DNA from: Datnioides undecimradiatus | Taxonomy: Eukaryota > Chordata > Actinopteri > Lobotiformes > Datnioididae | Direction of reading: 5' to 3' | Assembly (NCBI GenBank): GCA_008933995.1 | Contig: WARS01000013.1 | Location: forward strand, 16,681,806 to 16,745,805 | Length of the DNA stretch: 64,000 nucleotides | Shown: positions 25,331 to 36,325 of the stretch, in pieces | Layout: each line of letters starts with the position of its first letter | How positions within the stretch are numbered: the first letter of the stretch is position 1 | Made by a program: the position numbers and the translations under genes | The notes under the pieces: generated by a model | The model's input: only the letters and a program-made list of their open reading frames with translations | The model's database searches: none | What the model was told of the DNA's origin: nothing

Positions 25331-25575
25331 CTTCTGTGCGTAGGGATCAACACCACATAGGATGTGTTTGTCCTTAGATGTTCAGAAATGACAGAAGAGG
25401 CAGGCAAGGGAACCAGGCAGGAGGCAAAACCTTGGAAACATTTCCTGACACCCGATGTCTCAGAGTGTCCACTCAGATCCACTCACCACGACAGCAGTGT
25501 ACATGCTTTTTGTTATTTTAGGAAGAGCAACCCATGGGATGCCAAACCAATGTCTTAGTTCTTTTTGCCAAGGAG
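25331..25575. other. Non-coding, nothing recognised
   Basis: Short unique stretch without motif. Confidence 0.6.
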
Positions 25576-25578
25576 TGG

Positions 25579-25609
<31 letters not shown>

Positions 25610-25617
25610 GATGATGC
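25576..25617. repeat. (TGA)n trinucleotide microsatellite
   Basis: TGA/GAT units over about 42 bases with two TGG interruptions. Confidence 0.95.
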
Positions 25618-25928
25618 ATCCAGTGACAACAGGGAGGAGGTCTCACTTCTCATCCTTCCTTTCTCTCTCTAATGCCTCTTTGCTCGTCTCTAATTGCTCC
25701 CCCATTGTTCCTTCCTGAGCAAATTGTTAATGAGAATTTCCTGCTATGTAGACGTCAGGGGCATAGTCACTTGTTGTCTGCCAGCACAGAGTCTGTGAGT
25801 AATGGGTGTGACTAATGCTGCTTGGCAGCTTCCACTCTCGTCCCTCCCTGCCATCTGTCCCCTGCCACCCCTCTGGGTGCACTGGGGTGCTCTCAGCAGG
25901 TCTCAGTAATCATACACACACACTACTG

Positions 25929-25955
25929 ACACACACACACACACACACACACACA
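25929..25955. repeat. (AC)n microsatellite
   Basis: Uninterrupted 27-base AC run, with a shorter CACACACAC patch just upstream (25,914-25,923). Confidence 0.97.
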
Positions 25956-28315
25956 AGCAATTCCATCCATTTCAAAACATCCAAATATTTTAGAAATTAT
26001 GTTTTTCAAGTCTATGAATTTCTCACACAGTATGCCTCTGCATCATATGAGTCACCTTCTCAAGTTAGAGCTAACAACTAATTATTTTCCCTTAAATACA
26101 CTGCGCGCACTCAAACTTATTACGTCTCTGAAGTGAGTACGTGTTAGGACTACATAAATTAAACATTCATCTCAAATGAACAGACCACTTGCTCTAACTC
26201 AAAATAACAGAAAGAATGGCCCTTTTGATCATTGTCTCAGAGAAACCTCTTCAATAAACAGTATTTGACACAATTGGAAGAAATCTTTGTTTAACTGCCT
26301 CCCGTTTGTGAAACACCTACACCTACCGTGCCGTGACGCAATGGCAAATGAGGTGTGTGAGTGAGTGTGGAGGATAAATGTTTCCAGGACGTCGAAGCTG
26401 GCTTAAGATAGGGAGAAGCAGCATGAATCTCATTACAAGAGCCCCTGGACCTGCCCCTGCAGCCAAGTGAATCACTCTGAGTGACTTTAAATTGGTGTCC
26501 AATGAAGTAGGAATTGATCCTTGGCCCTGTTCTGGTTCTCTGAGGCGATTTGGGCTGTAATCTTCAGAAGCTGCAGCTTTGATGGGCTTGTGGCGTCTGT
26601 GTAGTTTTGCAACTACCCAAATGCTGAGACACTTTTATAATTCATCTGCAGATGAAAATATTGCCTCTCCGACTTAACCCTGACTGATTATTTCTTTTAT
26701 GGTATTTTGAATTTCTATATATCAAGTTAGAGGAAAATCAAAGTTCAGACTTGCGTGTCAGTGTGTCGGCTTTCTGATTGTGAGTTTTCATTTTAATTGA
26801 AATAATACATACTCACATGATCCTCAAGGTTGAGGTTTTGGCACTGCACCAGTGGCACTTCAGTAGCAGATGTATCACTGGGACTTTAGTTTGTACTGCT
26901 GCAGGTAAGGTGGAAGTGTATTTCACTCTCTGAATAGCCAGAGGCATAGTCACTCTCATTCTGCCTGCCAGTCATTAAATGAAAGGAGCTTTGGCAGGGA
27001 GACCGTCACCCCCCCAAAAATAAAATTTCCAGTTATTACCTCTCAGCTGTTCTATGCACTTTTCAGATAAAATAGGTCTCCCTTAATGTTGTGCAAAAAT
27101 AGTATTTCCAAACCTAATAACATAAAAGATTGAATTTAATGTTGCGGCAGCAAGCATCAGTTGCTGGTGTTAGTATTATAGTTACCTGTAAAATATTTTT
27201 ATATATGTGGCAGTAAAGGTTTGCTCAGTGTAATTTTGCAGAGAGAGAAGTAGTTAATTATTTAAAACCAGTCATCTAACCACCAGAATAGAGAACAGCT
27301 GCTAAAGCCTGTCAGTTTAAACAAACAAGGTCAACTCTATTGGGTTTCAATAAGGTATTGATATCAGGTAGAGACTTTGTAGAATCGTATTGAATGTAGT
27401 CACCAAACTGTGACCTCCCGTGATGCATAGCTGCCAGAAGCCAGATTAAAAAAACAACTCACAAAAGCACCCTATAAACACAAAAGAAGGGACATCATGC
27501 AAATAGAGGATTATGTTCATTACTTGACATCATATTAAACCTGTAATCTTACAAATATTCTCCTTTGTTCTCACTGAACTTCTCAAAAAGCGAAATACAT
27601 AGTGCATAGACGGCTTTTATGCTCCACCTTATGAGCAATACAGAGACTCTGCCATGCATCAAGAAATGGATTTGCTATGGATATTTTCAGGGTCACTCTG
27701 TTGGTCCATAATCTCATTTGGAGTGAATGAAATAAACATATCCGTGGGAATTGGACACAGTTAATTCTGAAGGGTGCAAATTGATTTTCTGTAGAGCTGG
27801 GTATGGAGAGCAGTTGTGCAGCATGAAGACACTCCAGTGATGAAAAGCTCTATCTGGGTTTTCTCTTTATCAGGCAGCTTACAGTAGAGAATAGTAGGAA
27901 TTTTAGCTCTTGAATGTAATAAATGGACACTCTGTTTCTGCATCGACTTTCTTCTGAGTAATGACAAAAGTTTGAAACTCACCACAACATTTTGATGTCA
28001 TGACGCAGCATTTATTTTACTGCTGATCTTGGCTCCAGCCTTGCATTAATGCAATAAAAATGCCAGTAAAGAATTTCCTGTTCTCTCGCTCTCTCTTTTT
28101 TTATGGTTGCTTTTAGGAATATCCTGTAAATGTGCAGCAGCTGAAGGGGACAAATCAATGAGACCAAGTCAAATATTCTGTTGCTGAAAAGGCTCAATGC
28201 TAAAAGCAAATCCAGTTGAATGAGTCTGTGCGATTCGTGGTATTAAAATCTGCTTTGTGAGATGTTTTCAAAAGGGATGCCTCTCATGTTCAGCCTCAAC
28301 AACCTGCCATTGAAA
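25956..28315. other. Non-coding, nothing recognised
   Basis: AT-rich unique DNA over 2.3 kb. Largest frames are 74 and 65 codons on the minus strand, with no motif. Confidence 0.65.
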
Positions 28316-28505
28316 TAGCGACGGAGCGGCGACCGTTCTGTTAATTTCACTTCCCTCGACAATGTGAGGATGCATTCCCTCACCATCAGCACTGCATTTC
28401 AAACTTATCAGCCATTATTAGAATCATTGAAGCGAGGCTGCTATGGCAACTAGTCCTGTGGAAATCCACTTCTCACATCACAAGGGCAATGGCTTTCATG
28501 CTGCT
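28316..28505. other. Candidate conserved non-coding element
   Basis: CpG-retaining, repeat-free patch (e.g. GACGGAGCGGCGACCG at 28,320-28,335) followed by AT-rich motifs including CATTATTAGAATCATTG. Inference from texture only. Confidence 0.25.
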
Positions 28506-28572
28506 TTACCTTCTGCATGCAGTTTCTTTGTTGAGACGTAAATGTGTACTCAAGATATGAGGCACTGCGAGA

Positions 28573-28619
<47 letters not shown>
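28573..28619. repeat. (ATCT)n tetranucleotide microsatellite
   Basis: Perfect ATCT array of 47 bases, nearly 12 units. A stray ATCATCTATC follows near 28,641. Confidence 0.98.
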
Positions 28620-28759
28620 AATAATCAGCTCTGCCATAAAATCATCTATCAATATTTTTATGTACACATTAAGCTTTCATAGTCCGCCGAATGTGAAGCT
28701 GAAAAAACACAGAAGACGAGTTTATGACTTTATAATCTCTGCATACACAATCCTGCAGA

Positions 28760-28949
28760 GAGGAGCTTAGGCTGGTTGCTAACTCGCTGGAATCAATACT
28801 AATTCAGCTGGAGCCAGAGGGAAGAGAGTTAATTATCTCGAGGTTCTCAGGTATAATTGAACAGATGTGTTTTGAAATTGGTCACCTCACCATTGTAATG
28901 CCAGTGGTAATATCCTCCCACACCAGCATGGTCTGTGAGGCAGAAACCA
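28760..28949. other. Candidate conserved non-coding element
   Basis: Dense repeat-free patch with GAGTTAATTATCTCGAGG (28,826-28,843) and several TAATT cores. Ends at a short GA run (28,950-28,965). Inference from texture. Confidence 0.25.
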
Positions 28950-28965
28950 AGAGAGAGAGAGAGGA

Positions 28966-29450
28966 GGGAAAGAGAGATGAATTTACAGTACGGTCTTCAT
29001 GAAACACAATTCAGCTGCAGCACACAACAATCCACCCCAGAGACTGCTGAAAAGGCAATTAACCTTTGACCTCTCTGAAACACTAGCCATACGCTGCCTT
29101 AGACTAGCTAGCTTAAAACTTTTAACCTTACAGGACCTTGATTTGCAGCAGTTTGAGCCTGTTTTGAATTGCGTTAGCTCAGCTCTGTCATACATCATTC
29201 ATACCCTGAGCGTGCTTTGGTGGATCCCCTGTGGTCTTAGCACCACCACAGTTCTCATCTGTGCGGGCCCCTCCAGCCACAGGCTGCGGCTGGTGATAAG
29301 AAGATGGCAGGGCCGGCCCTGACGAGTGGCATCTTCCCTCCATCACTTCTCTCATTTCATTTCCCTGCTTTAAAGAGGAGACATCAGGATGCGCTGGCCC
29401 TAGGCTGCTACCTCCACTCTGCCTCCATGATTCACTCTCTTCTCAGGCCA
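28966..29450. other. Non-coding, nothing recognised
   Basis: A 107-codon frame (28,999-29,322) has no recognisable features and is opposed by a 71-codon minus-strand frame. Confidence 0.6.
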
Positions 29451-29484
29451 CTCTCTCTCTCTCTCTCTGTTTCTCTCTCTCTCT
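29451..29484. repeat. Interrupted (CT)n tract
   Basis: CT dinucleotides interrupted once by GTTT. Confidence 0.93.
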
Positions 29485-29955
29485 AGATTTCTCAGTCTCT
29501 GGCTCTTGGTCTGGAATGAAAGTTAAAGTTGTCAAAACAGTGCGTGAAATTCTTCGCAAGATTTCGATGTTTGTGCAGAACATAAAGAGCATTTCTGCTC
29601 ATCACATGCAAATGTTGTAGTATATGTAGACAAATGACTAAGCTCACTTGTCTACAGTTTAAACAGTTATTGGTCTTTGGCCTTTATATGCATTTGTGAT
29701 CAAACAGATTGTGTTTCTCCTCAGTTGAAATATCTCCACTCTCTACAATAATCTAAACTTCATTCAACGTTTAAGTCATTAAATAGAGAATAGCGGAGAT
29801 GGGTAATCGGGATCGGGGCAACAGCCTACTCTGTGAAGGGATGGGGGACTAAGGCAGTCTGTTATTGTAGCAAGGGCTGACAACAGAATAGAGGAAGATG
29901 CAGAAGAGTGCATCTTTTTCATTTTGGATTTCAGTGTAAGGGGACTGGACCATGA
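29485..29955. other. Non-coding; likely 5' part of the adjacent transposon
   Basis: No coding match. Because the transposase relic downstream lacks its first helix-turn-helix in readable form, part of this stretch probably belongs to the same element, but I could not find its terminal inverted repeat. Confidence 0.35.
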
Positions 29956-30198
29956 CCTCGTGGTGGTGGTGGAAGAATGCTCTTTACACTTCAGCAGAAA
30001 CAAGAGATCTGCACCATGGTCCCTGCAAATACTGCCAAAAGACTGCAGACTGCAATTTTAGAGGACAAAATAACATCTTTGCAGCTATCAATTCTGTCCG
30101 CCTGTCAACAATACATATAGTGGTGAAGAGACATTAGGTGACAATGAAGCAATTGTACAAAGTACCATTTGCGACAGAGTGAAGGAGCTGTGCTACAA

Positions 30199-30371
30199 GT
30201 AAGAACAGGTTAAGGATTACTCATATACTCTACAGTATCATACCCTTTATTATGTATTAGGTGTGTATTACTGTAGCTGTAGTGGAGAACACAGAGCATG
30301 TGTACTTTGCTGTGATACTACAGTATATTTAATTTGTTTTCGTTGTTGTTGCCGCTCTTGTTTATTTAGAG
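30199..30371 (+). other. Inferred intron inside the transposase relic
   Basis: GTAAGAAC at 30,199 follows the coding piece ending ELCY plus two bases. Coding resumes after TTTATTTAGAG at 30,372. Joining AA to the next A keeps the frame into IMHLEGNE. The stretch between has no transposase match and ends in a T/G-rich tract. A 173-bp phase-2 intron is the simplest reading; an unrelated insertion is the alternative. Confidence 0.6.
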
Positions 30372-30500
30372 AATAATGCACCTGGAAGGAAATGAAATCC
30401 CCCTCACTCTTGTATTTTTTGATGAGGCTGATTTCGGTCTGGCAAAAGGCAGGAGATATGGCCAGTGTGGTGGGACTAAAATAACGTGTGCTGCAATTTC

Positions 30501-30516
30501 AAAAAAAAAAAAAAAA
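30501..30516. repeat. Poly-A run (16 A)
   Basis: Sixteen consecutive A residues inside the transposase relic, where the family has no lysine run. Probably a later slippage expansion. Confidence 0.95.
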
Positions 30517-30900
30517 GTGGTGTGAGTACACGTTTCCATCATTGGGCCATACAAAACCGAACACATGGTGATTGTCCTGGACACCTGCACAGATTTCATC
30601 CCTGACAGAGGTTTGGAGAAAAATGGCTTGACAATTTTTGTCTTTGTCTGGGACAATATTTGGTTTAGAGAATGGTTTTGGGGTCGATCCAAGAGAGCTG
30701 ATGGAGTTCCTTCCACCATGCTCTCCATTTGGATGAATAAATTTTCTGTTGCATGTAGGTAGAAAGTAGTATCAGATGTCTTTGCCTGCTTTTATGACAA
30801 AACAGCAGAGGGTGCAGAGGGTGATTGTGGCGTCTATGGCTCTTCTTCCTCTGTTGAATCAGTCAGTCAAAGGAGAAGAAGCCATAAGATTTCCAGTGAT

Positions 30901-31375
30901 TTCAAGCACTGTAAATGTGTTCTGTTTGTGTAGTGTATACTGCATGTAGTAGACCTATGTTTTGTTTCTACAGTACACGTTGTTTGACAGTCCAGATGTT
31001 CAGATTTTCCGTGCCATGTCGATAGTGTCTGTTTTCTTCTGTTTGCTGTATTGAACAGCTGTGTGACCATTGCAGGGAAAAAAAATGTTTTTCCTTTTTT
31101 TTCATGCAAATTAAAGTGCTCTTTTGCTTACATGGTGTAATGCAAAACCTTACCCTTGAAACCCGCATCTGAAGAGTATTCATGATGACACACAATAGCA
31201 GTCAGGTATTCAGTGTTAGTGGTAAAAACATGTAAGACAAGCCTGTTGGAAATTAGGAGATCACAAACATACTTCCAGACCACTCCGGTTTTAAGGGACA
31301 TTGCATTTTGGTGGCAACGACTTATTACTGACAAAATAACTTAATTTTCAGACATGAATAAAAAGTTTTACCAGA
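30901..31375. other. Non-coding; likely 3' flank of the transposon
   Basis: GTAGTGTATACTGCATGTAG near 30,931 and CTACAGTACACG near 30,969 resemble the untranslated end of IS630-like elements, but no terminal inverted repeat pair could be confirmed. The rest shows nothing. Confidence 0.35.
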
Positions 31376-31800
31376 AGCCTTTTACAGGTTAACTATGGAG
31401 TTTTGCTGCACGTACGAGATGTTTTGGGAAACACACCTTCTGAGACTGAGAACTTAAAAAATGTATCAAGAAATGTGCCAAAGTAATTGAAAAAACACTG
31501 TAAACATGCTGCCTCTGTGCAGCACAAAAGATGGTGGCTGCTCAGAAATCTCAAGCTTTATATGAACAAATAAAATCTGCTCCCCACTCAAATACTCACA
31601 ACACCTATGAGTCATGGGCCACAAATGAAAACTCAATCAATAAGGCAGCCCACAGGTCACGCAATACCAAAGAGACAATCCGAGCACCATACCTAGCTAT
31701 TCTCATTCTGAAATACTTTGGGTTTGCTTTGGATCCATGGACACAGTGGAACTTGTGAAATACGGTGTATCGTGTAGGTATTCTCAATGTGCTGTTTGTT
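31376..31800 (+). repeat. Possible teleost dispersed repeat
   Basis: The phrases TGGAGTTTTGCTGCACGTAC and GATGGTGGCTGCTCAGAAAT, and the final ATACTTTGGGTTTGC, remind me of a repeat seen in percomorph genomes. A 75-codon frame (31,531-31,758) runs through it and matches no protein. Recall only; a repeat-library search is needed. Confidence 0.35.
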
Positions 31801-32440
31801 GTATTTTACCTTGAATAAACGACTGCACCATGTACTGAAACAGGCAGAAAACTATATAACCAAATAAGATCATTAATACACTGCGGTTATTTACAGCAAT
31901 GACAGCCTGATAGGTATCCAAGTCAAACTCAAATCATTTTATGTTAAAAGGATAATCACGACAACTGGTAAAAGAGAGCTTTTTGAGTGGTACACTGCAG
32001 TAACTGGAGCAAATCACCTTTTCATTTATCCTCCTGTAATTTGTCGAGCACAAAGGTAAAGACAGCAAGGTGACAACAGGAGATGCGAAACAAAAACGGA
32101 AGTTAAAGATGCTTTAGCTTCACTTTTGGGAAGATGTCACATTGTTTTTCTTACATATTATTATCTATACATATTAGGGTAAAGACTAAAAACCGAGCTT
32201 AAAGACAGTAAATATCCGACTTACACCTCCAAATGAATGCTAACGTTGCTTGGTATCTGCTAAATATGTACGAGCAACACGCCAACATGTTTCAGTCAAC
32301 ATTGTTAAGAGATAATACATACAGTAAAGTGTGTTTCTGGTTTTCCCAAGTTGCCACAAAGGACTTGATGGAGTTTTAAAGACAGTAGAGGATGTATATT
32401 TCCTTAGTTCGTGAGACATGTTCTGGCACTAGAGTGTAAT
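31801..32440 (+). repeat. Possible teleost dispersed repeat
   Basis: Phrases such as GCAAGGTGACAACAGGAGAT (32,068-32,087), GAATGCTAACGTTGCTTGG and CACAAAGGACTTGATGGAGT (about 32,355) resemble an old fish repeat as I remember it. Unverified. Confidence 0.33.
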
Positions 32441-35400
32441 TAACCCGATCATGACAAAGAGCCAAAGCAGTCTCCTCTAAATTCACCCTGTCACCCTGTG
32501 CTCCATGCCACCTCCACACTTTAGTGAAGGCAGCCAGCTGCCTAACCATATGGCTTTGCCTTTTCTACCGAATAGAAACGAAGCAGAATTAAAATACTGT
32601 TGAGTGTGCCGCTGTGTGTACTTAGAGGGCTATTATAATTTGAAAGTGAAACAGCTCTACTGTATTGGTTTCCGCACCAACCATCTGAAGTGCACATTCC
32701 TCCTCACGCTCCTTGCATGCCATCCGTCTATCGATATTCTTAACACTGTCTGCTTTTCAATGTTTTCTGGCCATTTCAACATAATCAAAGCATGATAGTG
32801 CTTTGTGCGCCAAATGGTTCATTTCTCCTTTTTAGTGCAGAGTGTTGAACTTCCAGCATGTAACATAATGAATGCACATGCAGCTATTGAGTACTTTGTT
32901 TTGATCTTAGGTTTTCAAAGTATGAGGGCATTAGTCCCACTCCCAAGGTCTCTCTCCACTGATGCTACCCTCACCTTCCACAGGATCAAGTGACAGTGAT
33001 AAAAGCTTTTAGTGGAGGGCTGGGACGGTGCAGTCCGCGAGGCCTGAGTACAGGCGGAAAGCATGAGTTGATACACAGCCAGTGTACATTCAGATGCTTG
33101 ATGTTCAATGTTTCATTTACAGAGATTTTCACTCAGAGGAAAACCTTTGCTGTGAGCTGCAACATTAACAGATATTAAAAATATTGAACATGAATAGTTG
33201 TCAGTAGATATATTGTGAGATGACAACCATAAAAACCTAAGCCTAACCTAAGAGCCTTTTATTATTATTGTTGTTGTTGTTGTTGATAATGCACATATGT
33301 AATGTGTTGAAGGGAATGATCTACATCGTGATTGTCTTCTTCAGCTTTCATGAGCTGGTTTGCTTCTTCAAATCCTGCTTGGCTTTGATCATCTTCGATC
33401 TCTCGTAGATACTTTCATACTCTGTAATACTCATTAGTAATTTGGTCCAATTAGTTCCCAATGACCTTAACAACTTGTGCAGTGGAGCAGGGTGACATAT
33501 TGCGTCGAGCACAGTAATTTAATTATTTGTATGTGTTTTTGATGTTCCAGCCACAAGGGACCTTTTAATAGCAGAGCTCTCTTCATTGATTTGATTCTTT
33601 CTTCTTTTATCTTGTCCAATCTAACACTATAGGGTAAGAAAGTCGGCGCTAGAACTAGACAACAGATGTTAGTGATGTGCTGATGTATACATGTGAGAGT
33701 ACGTGAGAAGCCAAATGTAATTATCAGACGCTCCTCGTGTATCGGTTGCTTCCCTCGGTTAATTGCTGATTCAAAACAAAATCAAACAAAAACCACAAGA
33801 GGCATTTGGGGTATCTATATCCAAACAAAAGATAAAACCACAAGCAGCAGAATAAAAAAGAAACCCTTCTTTATGTGAGCTAACTCTCTATTTTTCTTCT
33901 CCCTCTGTCTCTCCCTCCCTTGGCTCCTAATAAGGGTGATCAGAGCTGAATGGCCTAACAGCCTGACCCTCATTATAACCAAAAGTAATAAGGATAAGAC
34001 ACCAGTGAACCAGGCCTCATTAGGCCTATAGCTGGAATACTCGTTGGAGGTCATCACCCTGGACGTCTTGCACTGCTCATGACTCTTCCACTTTCACATT
34101 GTCTCACAGCTACCACGAAACCTCTGTTCTCCATCCAACAGCATCTAAATTAAATGGAAAGAATTACTGAGACCTCTGTGGTTTGTGTTATACTCTGCTC
34201 TTCTCTGTTTTGAATATGCTGTTTTTCTTTAACCCTATCTGAGAACGTAAGGGCTGCTGGATCGTGCGCCATTTTAATAATAACTGATGTTTTTGCTGAT
34301 GTTTTTCAGTGGTTTTCTGCCATGCATTGCTCTCTGGAAAGGCCTGAATCCATTGATTTGAACTGTACTGTCCATGAACAATGACAAGCCAAGACGTGCC
34401 TGTCTATGCGACAGGTGAAGGTTCTCTGCCTCTGTAATACACTCAGTGAGCAATACGATCCTCTGCCCTGTCCAGTCACTATCAATCACTTTCAGTTTTG
34501 ACCGTGTGTACATATGTCTGTTGTCCTATTGATCCCACTTAAATAAAGACTGAATGTCTTGTTGCTGTTCAAATCAGACACAAGGAGAGCGCCACTACAA
34601 ACACGTTTTTCTGTTTATGAGGCAGGCAACGACAATCACAACAATCAGCTACAGAGCTGATAGAAGAAGTTTAGCTTGTTTTATGATTTTCCAAAAACAA
34701 TCATTTTTCTCAAGCACTCACAACTTCAGCAAATAGCTGCCATTGAAAGACTGCATTTTGTGACAAAAGCCAATTCATTTAATTGGCGGCACAAAATTCA
34801 ACAACAAAATGACCTTGAATATCGAAAAAACAACAAATTCTCCTGTGTGTATAATTACAGGGCTCACTGTGGACACAGTTGTCTGACTGAGAGCAGAGAG
34901 GTGTTTTAATAAACAAGCTTGTGCATGGTGGGCAAGCCAGCATTATCTGAGCGGAGTAGCTCTTTACTCGAGCATAATGATGTTGAGTGTTACCACAAGA
35001 CTGTATCTTTGACATGATAATGCAGCAGTATGATCACAGGTCAGCGCTAACCAAAGAGGCTGTAGTTTTAAACCACATTAACCACCATTATGATAGGACG
35101 AGCATTACTTTGGCACCTGCAGCGCTATCATGCATCTCTGTAGATAATAATGATTACGTATAATGCAGGGCGGCAATAAATTATTGTTTTCATCGTAGAT
35201 GAATGAAAATCATTTTTAAGGTTAATCTAGTAATCATTTCCTCTAAAGCATCAGAACACAATAAAAAATGTCCATCACAGCTTCCCAGAGTCCTAGGTTA
35301 TGTCTTAGTTAGTCTTGTTTAGCACAAAACAGCCTAAACTCTACAGATATTCAATTTATTACAGTAATTAATATAGAATTGGACACATTTCAGAGGCTGG

Positions 35401-35520
35401 GAAGAATAATGTGCATTTTTGCATAAAAATAATCAAACAACCACTGGAACTTTAATGTAATATACCAGTACCAGTACCATTTTTGCACAGAAAGAAAGAA
35501 AAAAATAACTGTAAAGTCAT
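32441..35520. other. Non-coding, nothing recognised
   Basis: Three kilobases of AT-rich unique DNA. Only a (ATT)/(GTT) trinucleotide run at 33,261-33,286 and small chance frames (up to 80 codons) are visible. Confidence 0.6.
33261..33286. repeat. ATT/GTT trinucleotide run
   Basis: Three ATT units followed by about five GTT/TTG units. Confidence 0.9.
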
Positions 35521-35526
35521 GATGAT

Positions 35527-35590
35527 AGAGGTCAGTGTTATCAAATGAGATAACACTGACCTCTTAATAATAGAGGTCAGTGTTATCTCA
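35527..35590. repeat. Arm-antiarm-arm inverted repeat
   Basis: A 16-base word AGAGGTCAGTGTTATC occurs at 35,527-35,542. Its exact reverse complement lies at 35,549-35,564 and the word recurs at 35,572-35,587. The second and third arms pair over 19 bases (35,546-35,564 with 35,572-35,590) around a 7-base loop; the first and second pair over 16 bases around a 6-base loop. The middle arm can therefore pair with either neighbour. No function can be assigned from sequence. Confidence 0.97.
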
Positions 35591-36169
35591 ATAACAATAA
35601 TTTGTGGTGATAAGAATTAGAAACATTATGCATTGCTTGAGGTGTAGCAATGCTATCGAGTCTACAGAAAGCTGCAGAGGATCTGTCCATGGTGCTGAAG
35701 TTGATGCGGGCTACAGTGGGCCGGTCAGCTGCACCACAGTTACTATAGCTGACTGCATATATCACAAGTCAGGTTGGCTGGATGCCTGGAAATACAAATT
35801 AATGGAGCTCCCTAAATAAATATCCCAGTGATAATTAATGAATTGATTAGTTGTTAAACTTTAAATTAGATTTTATTTTTTATTTTTTTTACAAAAAAAG
35901 TCTAAACATAAGCGACTGACAGCGTACATGATGATTTGGCTGCTGGTCACTGTCACAGAGACATTCAGCCGATCCAGTGATATATATGCCTGAGTGCTCA
36001 TGTTGGAAAGATGTGCTTTGGCTGTGCTAAATAATCGACCAAGTGGGTCTCAACACACTCCCAGCGGACCAAAGCCAATCCTGATGTGACAGAAGTCAAT
36101 GCAGGTCCTCTGTGTTGACACGCGCTGTCCAATCAAAAGCTTTCTTCCAATACTCCTTTTAAAGACACA
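35591..36169. other. Non-coding, nothing recognised
   Basis: T/A-rich run near 35,872-35,899. Otherwise nothing. Confidence 0.6.
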
Positions 36170-36325
36170 AACATACCCATGAACATGTCGCACTATTCTT
36201 GTGGGGACACTGTTATTGATTTCTGAGCCACTTACCAAGCCTAACCTTAACCTGCACCCTAACCTCACCATAAACCAATTACTCACTTTAACTCTGGACC
36301 AAGCTTTAGCCTCAAATTAACGGTT
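36170..36325 (+). repeat. Teleost dispersed repeat with CCTAACC-like units
   Basis: CTTGTGGGGACACTGTTATT (36,198-36,217) is followed by TGATTTCTGAGCCACTTACC and then CCTAACCTTAACC-like units (36,240-36,275), ending with CCTCAAATTAACGGTTATTT. This is the usual order in a common teleost repeat that begins with 'gtggggac' and contains telomere-like units. It is interstitial and not a telomere. Confidence 0.65.

Larger units (their letters stand above)
29956..30900 (+). pseudogene. IS630-like (Tc1/mariner superfamily) transposase, decayed
   Basis: Conceptual pieces in changing frames follow the order of the fish IS630-like transposases. From 29,956: PRGGGGRMLFTLQQKQEICT and further to ILED (30,066). 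After a frame change: NNIFAAINSVRLSTI (30,069), then a TAG at 30,135, then VTMKQLYKVPF (to 30,170). After another shift: DRVKELCY (30,173-30,196). After an apparent intron: IMHLEGNEIPLTLVFFDEAD (from 30,373), LAKGRR, and TCAAIS (to 30,500). Then IIGPYKTEHMV (about 30,541-30,573), FIPDRGL and VWDNIWF (about 30,646-30,666), and a shadow of the FFSAWRWKV region (KFSVACR, TAG at 30,760). The first catalytic Asp (30,421-30,423) and the second (30,652-30,654) survive; the third acidic residue is lost in a shifted stretch. About 16 codons between GRR and the CGGTK stretch are missing relative to the family as I know it. Not functional. Confidence 0.85.

Noticed and set aside
28573..28619. CRISPR-like array
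   Set aside because: It is a plain tetranucleotide microsatellite with no spacers, in eukaryotic DNA.
36240..36275. Telomere-like CCTAACC units as a chromosome-fusion scar
   Set aside because: The flanking phrases fit a dispersed teleost repeat that normally contains such units.
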